The position numbers and the translations under genes were made by a program. Shown piece by piece: positions 15,794-25,868 of a stretch of DNA of 64,000 nt (within the stretch, counting starts at the first letter, position 1; every line of letters begins with the position of its first letter). Location of the stretch: contig NZ_CP025429.1 in assembly GCF_002848345.1 (NCBI RefSeq), positions 1,178,001 through 1,242,000 on the forward strand. Direction: 5' to 3'. The notes below the pieces were generated by a model. It did no database searches. It was not told the DNA's origin and saw nothing but the letters and a program-made list of their open reading frames with translations. Origin of the DNA: Chromobacterium sp. ATCC 53434 (GTDB lineage Bacteria > Pseudomonadota > Gammaproteobacteria > Burkholderiales > Chromobacteriaceae).

Positions 15794-16721
15794 GTGCTTC
15801 GGCGCGCGCGTGGTGGCCGACGATATCTCGTTGACGGTGGCCGCCGGCGAGACGCTGGCGCTGCTGGGGCCGTCCGGTTGCGGCAAGAGCACGCTGTTGA
15901 AGATGATAGCCGGGCTGGAGCGGCCGGATGCCGGCGCGCTGGCCTTCGACGGCGAGGATCTGGCGCGGGTGCCGCCGGAGCGGCGCGGCTTCGCGCTGAT
16001 GTTCCAGGATTTCGCGCTGTTCCCGCATCTGGACGCGCTGGGCAATGTGATGTTCGGCTTGATCGAGCAGGGGGTGGCCCGGCGCGCCGCCGCCGCCCAG
16101 GCGCGGACGATGCTGGCGCGGGTGGGGCTGGCCGAGCATGGCGGCCGCAGGGTGTGGACGCTGTCCGGCGGCGAGCAGCAGCGGGTGGCGCTGGCGCGCG
16201 CGCTGGCGACGCGGCCGCGGCTGTTGCTGCTGGACGAGCCGTTCTCCAGCCTGGACGCCGATCTGCGCCGCCAGCTGCAGCGTGAATTCCGCGAGTTGCT
16301 GCGCGCGGCCGGCGTGCCGGCCGTCATCGTCACCCACGACCGCGACGAGGCTTTCGCGCTGGCGGACAAGGTGGCGGTGCTGAAGGAAGGCAGGCTGCTG
16401 CAATGCGCGACGCCGGAGGAGATGCTGGCCGCGCCGGCCGATGGCTGGCTGGCGCGCTTCATCGGCTACGACAATGTGCTGGACGGCGCCGTCGTGCCGC
16501 CGCAGGCGGTGTTGCTGGGGCCGGATCAGCCGCCGGCGCGCATCGTCGAGCTGGCGCGGCTGGCCGACGGCGCGCGCTTGCGGGTGGACGCCCGGGCCGG
16601 GAGCCTGACGCTGACGCTGTCGGCGCGCGAGGCGGCGGCGCTGGGCGGCGCCCTGCGCGTCGGCGGCGAGATAGGCGTCGGGGTCGACCCGGCCGGCTTG
16701 CTGCCGCTCGCTAGGGCTTGA
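15762..16721 (+). CDS. thiQ: Thiamine ABC transporter ATP-binding protein
   Basis: A 319-residue ABC ATPase. Walker A GPSGCGKST is at residues 36-44, the Q-loop at FQDFALFPHL, the signature LSGGEQQ at 134-140, and Walker B LLLLDEP at 154-160 with the switch His in VTHDRDEA. At 319 residues it is much longer than the 232-residue E. coli ThiQ as recalled; the final 90 residues look like a TOBE-type regulatory domain as in PotA/FbpC ATPases. Operon position favours the thiamine assignment over an iron or polyamine one. GGGAGG precedes the ATG. Confidence 0.88.
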   Translation: MAVLTLRNLNKCFGARVVADDISLTVAAGETLALLGPSGCGKSTLLKMIAGLERPDAGALAFDGEDLARVPPERRGFALMFQDFALFPHLDALGNVMFGLIEQGVARRAAAAQARTMLARVGLAEHGGRRVWTLSGGEQQRVALARALATRPRLLLLDEPFSSLDADLRRQLQREFRELLRAAGVPAVIVTHDRDEAFALADKVAVLKEGRLLQCATPEEMLAAPADGWLARFIGYDNVLDGAVVPPQAVLLGPDQPPARIVELARLADGARLRVDARAGSLTLTLSAREAAALGGALRVGGEIGVGVDPAGLLPLARA

Positions 16722-17256
16722 CCCGGCTCCAGACCTTGCCGAGCAGGCGCAGCAGCTGGCGCCGCTCTTCGATGTCCAGGCCGTCGCTCAGTTCGGCGCA
16801 GGCGCGCCAGAAGCCGGGCAGGGTGTCGGCCAGCAGCGCGCGCGCCGGATCGGTCATTCGCAGCCGCAGGCTGCGCCGGTCCGTCGGGTGCGGCAGCCGG
16901 GCGATCAGGCCGCGCTTCTCCAGCCAGTCCAGCAGGCCGGTCGCCGACGCGCGGGTGATGCCGAAGTAGTCGGCGATGCTGGACGGCGTCGGCGGTTCGT
17001 CTCCCAGCAGGCCGTCCTCGAACAGGCGGAACTGCAGCAAGACCTGCAATTTGTTTTCCGACAGGCCGGAGCCGGCCAGCTTGCCGTTCAGTTGCTGCAG
17101 CACGTCGTCGCCAAGCCAGAGCAGCAACAGGCCGGCGGCGGCGGCGTCGGCCGGCGTGTCCGGCGCGGCAGTGGCCGCCAGCAGGCGCAGGTGCGGCGTC
17201 ATCAGGCGGCCGGCGTCGGTGTCGGCGAAGGAGGTCGGATCGGCTGGGGTCGGCAT
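16711..17256 (-). CDS. MarR family transcriptional regulator
   Basis: A 181-residue regulator. The winged-helix core is TPSSIADYFGITRASATGLLDWLEKRGLIARLPHPTDRRSLRLRMT, with the DRRS wing typical of MarR. About 60 extra N-terminal residues precede the core. Its last codons overlap the end of thiQ on the other strand by 11 bp. It is divergent from the VOC-family gene at 17408, and a perfect operator-like palindrome lies between them, so it most likely represses that gene and itself. Confidence 0.92.
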   Translation of the reverse strand: MPTPADPTSFADTDAGRLMTPHLRLLAATAAPDTPADAAAAGLLLLWLGDDVLQQLNGKLAGSGLSENKLQVLLQFRLFEDGLLGDEPPTPSSIADYFGITRASATGLLDWLEKRGLIARLPHPTDRRSLRLRMTDPARALLADTLPGFWRACAELSDGLDIEERRQLLRLLGKVWSRVKP

Positions 17257-17329
17257 GGCTGCTGCGGCGTGGAGACTGGATAGCCGGGAATGCTAGCGTA
17301 AAAGACGGGGCGCGCCAATGTCGGCCATT

Positions 17330-17348
17330 TAATTAGCTTGACTAATTA
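17330..17348. promoter_or_regulatory. Probable MarR operator
   Basis: TAATTAG (17330-17336) and CTAATTA (17342-17348) form a perfect 7-bp inverted repeat with a 5-nt spacer. It covers the -35 hexamer of the VOC-gene promoter, a standard arrangement for repression by a MarR dimer. The regulator gene lies 74 bp away in the opposite direction. Confidence 0.7.
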
Positions 17349-17365
17349 TATGTCTGGCGTATTAT
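17338..17365 (+). promoter_or_regulatory. Sigma-70 promoter of the VOC-family gene
   Basis: TTGACT (17338-17343) and TATTAT (17360-17365) are separated by 16 bp, a good housekeeping promoter match. The -35 element lies inside the palindrome at 17330-17348. Confidence 0.7.
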
Positions 17366-17407
17366 TGGATCGGCTAACGCGCCAATCACCTGGAGAGGGA
17401 GAAGCAT

Positions 17408-17815
17408 ATGTCGATTCAAGTCAGGGAATTGCACCATGTCGGTTTCAGCGTGCCCACGCAGCTGGTGGAGCCGATGCACGATTTTTACCGGCAGGTATTC
17501 GGTTTGTCGGCCGATCCCGGCCGGTGGCACATTCCGGGCGTGCCCGGCTATTTTCTGGACATGCCCGACGCCACCCAGCTGCACATCCTGGGCAGCGACG
17601 GCGTGTCGCCGTACGCGCAAGGAGAGGGCTTGGACCCGGTCAGCAACCATCTGGCGCTGACGGTGGCCAGCCTGGCGCTGGCGGCCGAGGAACTGAGGCG
17701 GCGGGGGATAGCGTTTTTCGGCCAGCGCAATGTCGCCGCGGCCGAGTTGAGCCAGCTCTTCGTCCGCGATCCGGCCGGCAATCTGCTGGAGTTGAGGCAG
17801 TCGCCGGGCGATTGA
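17408..17815 (+). CDS. VOC family protein (glyoxalase/bleomycin-resistance fold)
   Basis: A 135-residue single VOC module: VRELHHVGFSVPTQLVEPMHDFYRQVFGL opens the first beta-alpha-beta unit with a candidate metal-ligand His, and FVRDPAGNLLELRQ closes the second with the ligand Glu. A strong GGA[11 protein letters not shown]hine-Dalgarno site precedes the ATG. The substrate cannot be told from sequence; isomerase, dioxygenase or drug-binding roles all occur in this fold. The adjacent MarR gene and overlapping operator suggest induction by a small toxic compound. Confidence 0.87.
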   Translation: MSIQVRELHHVGFSVPTQLVEPMHDFYRQVFGLSADPGRWHIPGVPGYFLDMPDATQLHILGSDGVSPYAQGEGLDPVSNHLALTVASLALAAEELRRRGIAFFGQRNVAAAELSQLFVRDPAGNLLELRQSPGD

Positions 17816-17837
17816 GGCGAGCCGGGGAGGCGGCCGG

Positions 17838-18335
17838 CTAGCCGGCCGCTTGCGCCGGGCCGTAGGCGAAATCGCGCAAGGCCTGGCCGGCCAGGCGGTA
17901 GCGCACCCATTCCGACTGCGGCGCCGCGCCTATCGACTGATAAAAATCTATCGCCGGCTGGTTCCAGTCCAGCACGCTCCACTCGAAGCGGCCGCAGTCC
18001 TGTTCGCAGGCCAGCCGCGCCAGGTGGCGCAGCAGCGCCTTGCCGGCGCCGGAACCGCGCATTTCCGGCGTGACGTACAGGTCTTCCAGATACAGGCCGT
18101 TCTTGCCCAGCCAGGTGGAATAGCTGAAGAAATAGACGGCGAAGCCGGCCAGCTCGCCATCGACGCGGCACAGCAGGGCCTGCGCCGTGGCGTCGGAGCC
18201 GAACAAGGTGGATTCGATGTCGGCGACGCCGGCCTTCACTTCGTGTTCGGCGCGTTCGTAGACGGCCAGTTCGGTGATGAAGCGGTGGATGTCGGCCGCG
18301 TCCTGCGGCTCGGCGGGGGAGATGCGGATGTTCAA
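17838..18335 (-). CDS. GNAT family N-acetyltransferase (diamine acetyltransferase-like)
   Basis: A 165-residue acetyltransferase resembling the spermidine/diamine acetyltransferase group: IRISPAEPQDAADIHRFITELAVYER at the start, GLYLEDLYVTPEMRGSGAGKALL containing the acetyl-CoA loop RGSGAG, and WSVLDWNQPAIDFYQSIGA. The likely start is TTG at 18335, with GGAG 6 nt upstream. An upstream TTG at 18350 would add five residues but lacks such a site. It is convergent with the VOC gene. Substrate is inferred only from family likeness. Confidence 0.87.
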   Translation of the reverse strand: MNIRISPAEPQDAADIHRFITELAVYERAEHEVKAGVADIESTLFGSDATAQALLCRVDGELAGFAVYFFSYSTWLGKNGLYLEDLYVTPEMRGSGAGKALLRHLARLACEQDCGRFEWSVLDWNQPAIDFYQSIGAAPQSEWVRYRLAGQALRDFAYGPAQAAG

Positions 18336-18375
18336 CAGTGGCTCCGACAATCAGATGGTGGACCAGTATCGCATG

Positions 18376-18407
18376 AAAAAGCCGCCCGTCCCACGCGGGA
18401 GGGCGGC
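18376..18407 (-). terminator. Terminator downstream of pbpG
   Basis: On the minus strand, GCCGCCC-TCCC pairs with GGGA-GGGCGGC (11 bp with one bulged base, loop GCGT) and is followed by TTTTT. It lies 21 bp after the pbpG stop codon and separates it from the downstream GNAT gene. Confidence 0.85.
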
Positions 18408-18427
18408 CTGTTCGGCTTGGGGGACGA

Positions 18428-19297
18428 TCAGCCGGCCAGCCAGCTGCCCGGGTGGGCCTCCAGCCAGACCTTGATGTTCTTGGCGTCGTTGACGCGGGCG
18501 GAGCTGGCGCCGGCGTCCAGCAGCACGATGACCAGCGGCTGCGAGCCGACCACGGCCTGCAGCACCATGCAGCGGCCGGCTTCCTGGATGTAGCCGGTCT
18601 TCTGCACCGCGATGTCCCAATCGCCCTCGCGCACCAGCGCGTTGCTGTTCTTGTACTGCAGCACGCGGTTGCGCACCGACAGGATCTGGTGCCGCTCGGT
18701 GGTGGTGAATTCGCGGATCAGCGGATACTGCTGCGCGGCGCGCACCATCCTGGCCAGGTCGGCTGCGGTCGAGGTATTGCGCACGTCCAGGCCGGTCGGG
18801 TCGTGAAATACCGTCTCGAACATGCCCAGGCTGCGGGCCTTCATATTCATCCGTTCGACGAAGGCCGAGGTGCCGCCGGGATAGGTGGTGCGCGCCAGCG
18901 TCGCGGCGGCGCGGTTCTCCGACGACATCAGCGCCAGCAGCAGCATTTCCTGTCGGCTGAGGGTGGTGCCGACCGCCAGCCGCGAGGTGGTGTGCTTCAG
19001 GCGGTCGATCTCGGCGTCGGACACCGTGACCAGCTGGTCGAGCGACACGCCGGAATCGAGCAGCACCATCGCCGTCATCAGCTTGCTGATCGACGCGATC
19101 GGCATCCGCTGGTGCGAGTTCTTCTCGTACAGGGTTTCGCCGGTGACGCCGTTGAGCACCAGCACCGAGTGGGAATTGAGCCTGGGGGCGGTGTAGCCGG
19201 ACATTTCGCTGGCCACCATCACGCCCTTCGGCGAAGCCGCCAGCACCGGCATGGCCAGGGCCGCCGATACCAGCAGGCTTGCGATTTTCTTGATCAT
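18428..19297 (-). CDS. pbpG: D-alanyl-D-alanine endopeptidase (penicillin-binding protein 7)
   Basis: A 289-residue periplasmic serine peptidase that cleaves peptidoglycan cross-links. The signal peptide is MIKKIASLLVSAALAMPVLA. The three penicillin-binding motifs are present: S69-I-S-K72, S126-E-N128 and K233-T-G235. The lack of a C-terminal amphipathic membrane anchor and the short length fit PBP7 rather than DacA/PBP5. Monocistronic, with a strong terminator after it. Confidence 0.93.
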   Translation of the reverse strand: MIKKIASLLVSAALAMPVLAASPKGVMVASEMSGYTAPRLNSHSVLVLNGVTGETLYEKNSHQRMPIASISKLMTAMVLLDSGVSLDQLVTVSDAEIDRLKHTTSRLAVGTTLSRQEMLLLALMSSENRAAATLARTTYPGGTSAFVERMNMKARSLGMFETVFHDPTGLDVRNTSTAADLARMVRAAQQYPLIREFTTTERHQILSVRNRVLQYKNSNALVREGDWDIAVQKTGYIQEAGRCMVLQAVVGSQPLVIVLLDAGASSARVNDAKNIKVWLEAHPGSWLAG

Positions 19298-19364
19298 GCG
19301 TCACTCCATCATGTGCGCTTATTTGGAGGAATGCGGACGCCATTCCGTGGGCATTTGTCGCTAA

Positions 19365-19385
19365 ATGCCGACAAGATGTCGGCAT
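19365..19385. repeat. Perfect hairpin in the pbpG-uvrB spacer
   Basis: ATGCCGACA (19365-19373) and TGTCGGCAT (19377-19385) are perfect inverted repeats with a 3-nt spacer, in the 283-bp divergent spacer between pbpG and uvrB. It could be an operator or an RNA hairpin; it has no T tract. A second inverted repeat CCGCGTC/GACGCGG flanks about 19436-19466. Confidence 0.5.
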
Positions 19386-19580
19386 CATTCGCAGCATCCG
19401 CCATTGGCGTCCTGATTGCATTTTAAACAATGTTCCGCGTCTGTGTAGTGCAAAAAAACGGACGCGGAGGCTTGCCGCGAGCCTTGACTGGCGGGGTTCG
19501 CGGCGACGGTCGTCGACAGGGGGTGAGATTGGCGGCGGACAGGCGTAAAATCAGCGGTTTCGCCACCTCCCGTGCCCGCC

Positions 19581-21593
<2,013 letters not shown>

Positions 21594-21599
21594 AAACCT

Positions 21600-21749
21600 G
21601 TTCACGATCTTTTTTCGAGCGTCTCGGGGCCGTTTTCTGCCGGCGCATGGCTTTGTCGAACGCCCCTTGCAGTGAATGACACTGCGGCGAGCCGCTTTCC
21701 GCGCCCGGCATCCGGCAGAGGTGGCCGCTGCCGCAAAAAGATCGTGAAC
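21600..21749. repeat. 150-bp element with 15-bp perfect terminal inverted repeats
   Basis: GTTCACGATCTTTTT at 21600-21614 is the exact reverse complement of AAAAAGATCGTGAAC at 21735-21749. The element begins 6 bp after the uvrB stop codon and has no coding capacity. Non-coding DNA with terminal repeats like this resembles a miniature inverted-repeat transposable element or a dispersed intergenic repeat. No target-site duplication is obvious, and only one copy is in the window. Confidence 0.6.
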
Positions 21750-21754
21750 AAGTT

Positions 21755-21874
21755 CTAAGACCCGCTGACAAAACCCCTGATCCTGCGTTGCGCCTCCTTG
21801 TCGTACTTTCTGTACTGCCTGCGTCGGCGCGCCTTGGCTCAGGTTCTCTGCGAGGTTTTGTTAGCGGCTCTAAG
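21755..21874. repeat. Correia-like 120-bp repeat, copy 1
   Basis: A 120-bp palindromic unit with roughly 20-bp imperfect terminal repeats (GCTGACAAAACC at the left, GGTTTTGTTAGC at the right). Its interior is almost identical to the unit at 27890-28010; the two differ mainly in the central loop (TTTCTG against GACTGG). It directly follows the 150-bp element. From memory, its GTACTGCCTGCG and TTTTGTTA blocks resemble Neisseria Correia elements. Confidence 0.7.
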
Positions 21875-21899
21875 CCGGCAAGGCCGTTCTGTCCGTCAA

Positions 21900-21926
21900 C
21901 CCCGCAGCGACGCCGCGGGGTTTTTG
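21900..21926 (+). terminator. Rho-independent terminator, probably of uvrB
   Basis: CCCCGC (21900-21905) and GCGGGG (21915-21920) form a stem followed by TTTTTG. It lies about 300 bp after uvrB, beyond two repeat elements, which may have been inserted between the gene and its original terminator (inference). Confidence 0.7.
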
Positions 21927-21961
21927 TTTGCCGGTTTCAAATCACCGGTTTCAGCGCCTTT

Positions 21962-23521
21962 TCAAATCTCCAGCAATTCCTGCGGCAGCGCGGCCAGCTC
22001 GGCGCGGAAGAAGCTGCGCTCGTTGCGCCGCAGCTGCGGCAGCAATTGCAGCAGTCGCGCGGCGCTGCCGCAGGCCTCGTGGCTGACGCCCTGCTCCCAG
22101 GCCTGGAACCACAGCGTCTCCAGCAGCAGATTGGCCAGCTGCAGCGGCGTCAACGGCAGCCGGGCCTGGTCGTGCTCCTCCAGCGTCAACGCCGCCAGCA
22201 TGGCCCAGCCGCTATCGCCCTTGGCGGCGGAAAACGGCGGCGGACTGAGCCGGAGAATGCGCTCCAGTTGCGCGGGCGGCAGCGGGCGTTGGGCGCGGAA
22301 GCCGCGCAGCGTCGGATGCAGGGCCGTCGAGCAGTTTCCGCGGGCGATGCGCAGCAGGAAGACGGTGTTCCAGGCCGAGCCGTTGCCGCCGCCGAAACGG
22401 TCGCAAATCCATTCCGACAAGCCCAGCCAGCGTATTGCCTGACGCTGCATGGTTTCCGTCGCCTGCGCGCGTTCGCCGTCTATCAGCCGCTGTTGCCAGA
22501 ACAGCCACAGGCACCAGCCGATATTGGCCGCGACATGTTGGGCCGAGTCTATCGAATCGGCCTCGTAGGCCGCCTCCAGCGCGCCGGCCAGCGCCTGCAG
22601 TGCCGCCTGCGCCCGTTTCGGGCTGCCGTCGCCGAGCGCCGCCTGCTTGTGCAGCAGCGCGCTCAGGTTCAGGCATTCGAAACGCACGCGGGGGTTGTAG
22701 CGGAATACCGGCTGCAGTTCCGGCGAAGCATGCAGCTGGGCGAGGCAGGCTTCGGCGGCCGGGGCCTCGCCGCGGGCGTAGCAGTCCCAGGCCTCCGCGA
22801 TTCGGGCCATCGCGGCGAAGGTCGGCTGCGCGCTGTCGAAGCGGCTGCCGGCCAGGGCCCGCCCCAGTTTTTTCAGCGCCATTCTGCTGTCGTCCAGTTG
22901 GGCGCTGCGCCGCCAGGCCAGGCTTTCCTTCACCAGCGCCAGCGCGTGCTGGAAATCGTTGTGGGCGGTCTCGCTGGCGGCGTGGAAAGCGGCGGCGGCC
23001 TGGCGTCCGGCCAGCCGGCCCCGGCCGTCGCGCTCGTCGCGCATCGCCTGGGTCAGCTGGCTCCAGTAGTCCAGATCCTGCATCAATTCATCCAGCGGGC
23101 TGCCGTCGGCGGCGGGCGCCTCGGGCCGAAGGCCGAGAAATCTCTCCAGCTCGCCGCGTTCCGCCGGCCGGCCGTTGACCAGCAGGCTCAGCCGCTGGTG
23201 GCTGGCCGCCGGCAGCCAGAACGGGCCGCGGCTGCGTCCGGCTGGGTTCAGCAGCGCGACCGGCGTCGGTTCCGGCGGCCCCCATCCGGCCTCGACGCCC
23301 CAGCGGGCGAAGTCGGCGAAGGCGCGCGAGACCAGCATGCGGATGGCGTGGTTACCAGGAAACCGCAGCCGCAGCGCGGCGGCGGGCAGAACGCCGTCCT
23401 CATACTGGCCGGCGTAGTAAAGCCGGGCCAGCAGCCACAGCGATTGAAAGCGCGCGGGCGCGCCGTCGACGAGATAGGGCGGACTGAGTTCGAGGCAGAT
23501 GGAACGGTGGGGCTGGCTCAT
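21962..23521 (-). CDS. Hypothetical 519-residue cytoplasmic protein
   Basis: I do not recognise this protein. From the ATG at 23521 it reads MSQPHRSICLELSPPYLVDG and continues without signal peptide or membrane segment. It is rich in Ala, Leu and Arg and mostly helical in character, with repeated helix pairs such as SRMALKKLGRAL, IAEAWDCYARGEAPAAEACL and LQALAGALEAAYEADSID that suggest a tetratricopeptide-like solenoid in the middle (inference). The frame is long, has normal high-GC codon use, and is not matched by a better opposite frame, so it is probably real. No strong Shine-Dalgarno site precedes the chosen ATG. Confidence 0.72.
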   Translation of the reverse strand: MSQPHRSICLELSPPYLVDGAPARFQSLWLLARLYYAGQYEDGVLPAAALRLRFPGNHAIRMLVSRAFADFARWGVEAGWGPPEPTPVALLNPAGRSRGPFWLPAASHQRLSLLVNGRPAERGELERFLGLRPEAPAADGSPLDELMQDLDYWSQLTQAMRDERDGRGRLAGRQAAAAFHAASETAHNDFQHALALVKESLAWRRSAQLDDSRMALKKLGRALAGSRFDSAQPTFAAMARIAEAWDCYARGEAPAAEACLAQLHASPELQPVFRYNPRVRFECLNLSALLHKQAALGDGSPKRAQAALQALAGALEAAYEADSIDSAQHVAANIGWCLWLFWQQRLIDGERAQATETMQRQAIRWLGLSEWICDRFGGGNGSAWNTVFLLRIARGNCSTALHPTLRGFRAQRPLPPAQLERILRLSPPPFSAAKGDSGWAMLAALTLEEHDQARLPLTPLQLANLLLETLWFQAWEQGVSHEACGSAARLLQLLPQLRRNERSFFRAELAALPQELLEI

Positions 23522-23813
23522 CGATTTCGATATGACGGAAGTTGCGGGGCGGGGCGTTTGCCGGCGAAGGCGGCGTCCCTGGCGTTTCACGCGCGGTCCG
23601 CGCGCGACGCGGCCGGTGTTCGCCGTTTGAGCGGCGTGAGCGCGGCAAGTTCGCGGACGGTACGCATATCGACTATGCGCCGGCTGATCGTTCCTGGCGG
23701 GAAACGTGGGGATCGCAAGCGGCTTGATGTGGACGCGCGCCCCGGGCGGCCTGGCGCTCGGCCATCGAGGGGCGGCGTATAAACAGCGGGAGGCGCGGGT
23801 CGGCCGGCGCCGA

Positions 23814-24785
23814 TCAGGCTTGCGCCGGGCGCGGCAGCCGGCGGCGATAGCGTTGCGCCAGCATCGCGCACACCATCAGCTGGATCTGGTGGAACAACAT
23901 CAGCGGCAGCACGATGGCGCCGATCGCATGGCCGGCGAACAGCACCTTGGCCATCGGCACGCCGCTGGCCAGGCTTTTCTTCGAGCCGCAGAACAATATG
24001 GTGATCCGGTCCTCGCGCGTGAAACCCAGTCTGCGGCCGGCCAGCGAGGTCAGCGCCAGCAGCAGCGCCAGCAGGATGCCGTCCACGGCCAGCAGGCCGG
24101 CCAGCGCCGCCGGCGGCGTCTGCCGCCACAGCCCGCTGATCACCGCCGCGCTGAATGCGGTGTACACCACCATCAGGATGGAGCCCTGGTCGACGTATTT
24201 CAGCAAGCCCTTGTGTTTGTCGACCCAGCCGCCTATCCAGCGTCGGGCGATCTGGCCGGCGACGAAGGGCAGCAGCAGCTGGTAGACGATGTCCAGCGCC
24301 GAGCCCATCTGTTGCGCCGCGCTGCCGTGGTCGATTACCAGCCAGCCGACCAGCAGCGGCGTGATGAAGATGCCCAGCAGATTGGACGCGGTGGCGCTGC
24401 AGATGGCGGCCGGCACATTGCCTTGCGCCATCGAGGTGAAGGCGATCGACGACTGGACGGTGGACGGCAGCATGCACAGGTAGAGCACGCCCAGATACAG
24501 CTCCGGCGTCACCAGCGGCGTCAGCGCCGGCCTGAGCAGCAGGCCCAGCAGCGGGAACAGTCCGAAGGTGCAGGCCAGCACCGTCAGATGCAGCCGCCAG
24601 TGGCCGATGCCGGCCAGCACCGCCTCGCGCGACAGCTTGGCGCCGTGCAGGAAGAACAGCAGGCCGATCGCCAGATTGGTGGCCAGGTTGAAAATCTGCG
24701 CGGCCTCGCCGGAGCAGGGCAGCAGGCTGGCCAGCGCGACGGTGGCGATCAGCGCGAGGGTGAACGAATCCAGCAGTTTGGGCAT
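23814..24785 (-). CDS. Bile acid:sodium symporter family transporter (YfeH-like)
   Basis: A 323-residue inner-membrane protein with about nine to ten hydrophobic segments, matching the SBF-like YfeH group: NLAIGLLFFLHGAKLSREAV, LYLCMLPSTVQSSIAFTSMAQGN (the cross-over region with conserved Pro/Ser), and ILFCGSKKSLASGVPMAKVLF. The substrate is unknown; relatives move organic anions with sodium. It diverges from a LysR regulator with a shared 98-bp spacer, suggesting ligand-controlled expression. The 292-bp region before the next gene on its 3' side holds nothing I can identify. Confidence 0.88.
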   Translation of the reverse strand: MPKLLDSFTLALIATVALASLLPCSGEAAQIFNLATNLAIGLLFFLHGAKLSREAVLAGIGHWRLHLTVLACTFGLFPLLGLLLRPALTPLVTPELYLGVLYLCMLPSTVQSSIAFTSMAQGNVPAAICSATASNLLGIFITPLLVGWLVIDHGSAAQQMGSALDIVYQLLLPFVAGQIARRWIGGWVDKHKGLLKYVDQGSILMVVYTAFSAAVISGLWRQTPPAALAGLLAVDGILLALLLALTSLAGRRLGFTREDRITILFCGSKKSLASGVPMAKVLFAGHAIGAIVLPLMLFHQIQLMVCAMLAQRYRRRLPRPAQA

Positions 24786-24820
24786 CGGTGGTCCGGTGGG
24801 GCGAATATATCGATGCCCAT

Positions 24821-24838
24821 ATTGAAGCGTAGCTCAAT
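24821..24838. promoter_or_regulatory. Candidate LysR binding box
   Basis: ATTGA (24821-24825) and TCAAT (24834-24838) form an inverted repeat with an 8-nt spacer, which contains the T-N11-A pattern of LysR-type sites. It lies in the spacer between the divergent transporter and LysR genes. A second palindrome, ATCAATTGAT, is at 24863-24872. Confidence 0.45.
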
Positions 24839-24883
24839 TAAGAATACAAATGCATTTATATGATCAATTGATGAGTTAAATTT

Positions 24884-25804
24884 ATGAATTACACGCTGCG
24901 GCAATTGCGGGTGTTCCGCAAGGTCGCCGAGCACGGCGGTTTCAGCCGGGCCGGCGACGAACTGGGATTGACGCAGCCGGCGGTCAGCCGCGCGGTGCGG
25001 GAGCTGGAAGAGGCGCTGGCGCTGAGGCTGCTGGACCGCACCACCCGCGAGGTGGTACCGACCGCCGCCGGGCGCCGGCTGCTGCCCAAGCTGGCACGCG
25101 CGCTGGACGAACTGGACGAGGTACTGGCGACGGCGCGCAAGGAGGGCGGGCAGGCGATGGGCAGCGTGCACGTCGCCAGCAGCCCGACGCTGTCGGCCAG
25201 CCTGATGCCGGCAATCATCGCCGCCAGCCGCGCCCGCTATCCGCAGCTGAGCCTGCATCTGCAGGACCAGGTGCAGCGCCTCAATGTCGAGGCGGTCCGC
25301 GATGGCGCCGTCGACTTCGGCCTGGTGGTGGAGCCGGAGCCGGGCGAGGATCTGGAGCAGGAAACGGTGCTGATCGACGATTTTTGGCTGGTGTGCCGCG
25401 CCGATCACCGGTTGGCCGCGCCGCCGGAGGTGGCGTGGCGGCAACTGGACGGCGAGCCGCTGGTCTTGCTGGACGGCAGCTCCGGTAGCCGGCCGCTGAT
25501 AGACCAGCTGCTGCGGCGGCACGGCCTGGACTGTCCGGTGGCGCAGCAGCTCGGTCATTCTAACTCGGTGTTCCGCATGGTGGCGGCCGGCATAGGCGTC
25601 AGCGTGACGCCCGGGCTGGCGATGCCGTTGCCGGCCGATTGCGGGTTGCTGGCGAAGCCGCTGTCGCCGCGCGCCAGCCGCCGCATCGTGCTGATACGGC
25701 GCCGAAACCGCACGCTGTCGCCGGCGGCGGAAAGTCTGTGGCGGCTAGTGTTGGACATGAGGGGAGAACTGCAGCGGGTGGCCGAGGCGGCGAGTCGGGC
25801 TTAG
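24884..25804 (+). CDS. LysR family transcriptional regulator
   Basis: A 306-residue regulator. The N-terminal winged helix (YTLRQLRVFRKVAEHGGFSRAGDELGLTQPAVSRAVRELEEAL) is a classic LysR domain, followed by a two-lobe effector domain (GSVHVASSPTLSASLMPAII, VDFGLVVEPEPGEDLEQETVLIDDFW). Divergent from the BASS-type transporter and probably its regulator. Confidence 0.95.
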   Translation: MNYTLRQLRVFRKVAEHGGFSRAGDELGLTQPAVSRAVRELEEALALRLLDRTTREVVPTAAGRRLLPKLARALDELDEVLATARKEGGQAMGSVHVASSPTLSASLMPAIIAASRARYPQLSLHLQDQVQRLNVEAVRDGAVDFGLVVEPEPGEDLEQETVLIDDFWLVCRADHRLAAPPEVAWRQLDGEPLVLLDGSSGSRPLIDQLLRRHGLDCPVAQQLGHSNSVFRMVAAGIGVSVTPGLAMPLPADCGLLAKPLSPRASRRIVLIRRRNRTLSPAAESLWRLVLDMRGELQRVAEAASRA

Positions 25805-25868
25805 CTTGGTTGGGTTTTTGACGGGCAGGTGCTCGAGGCCGCGGCGGGCGCCGCGGCCGCGTTCGCGC

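Noticed and set aside
19298..19580. LexA box upstream of uvrB
   Set aside because: No CTGT-N8-ACAG pattern was found; the ATGCCGACA/TGTCGGCAT hairpin has the wrong form.
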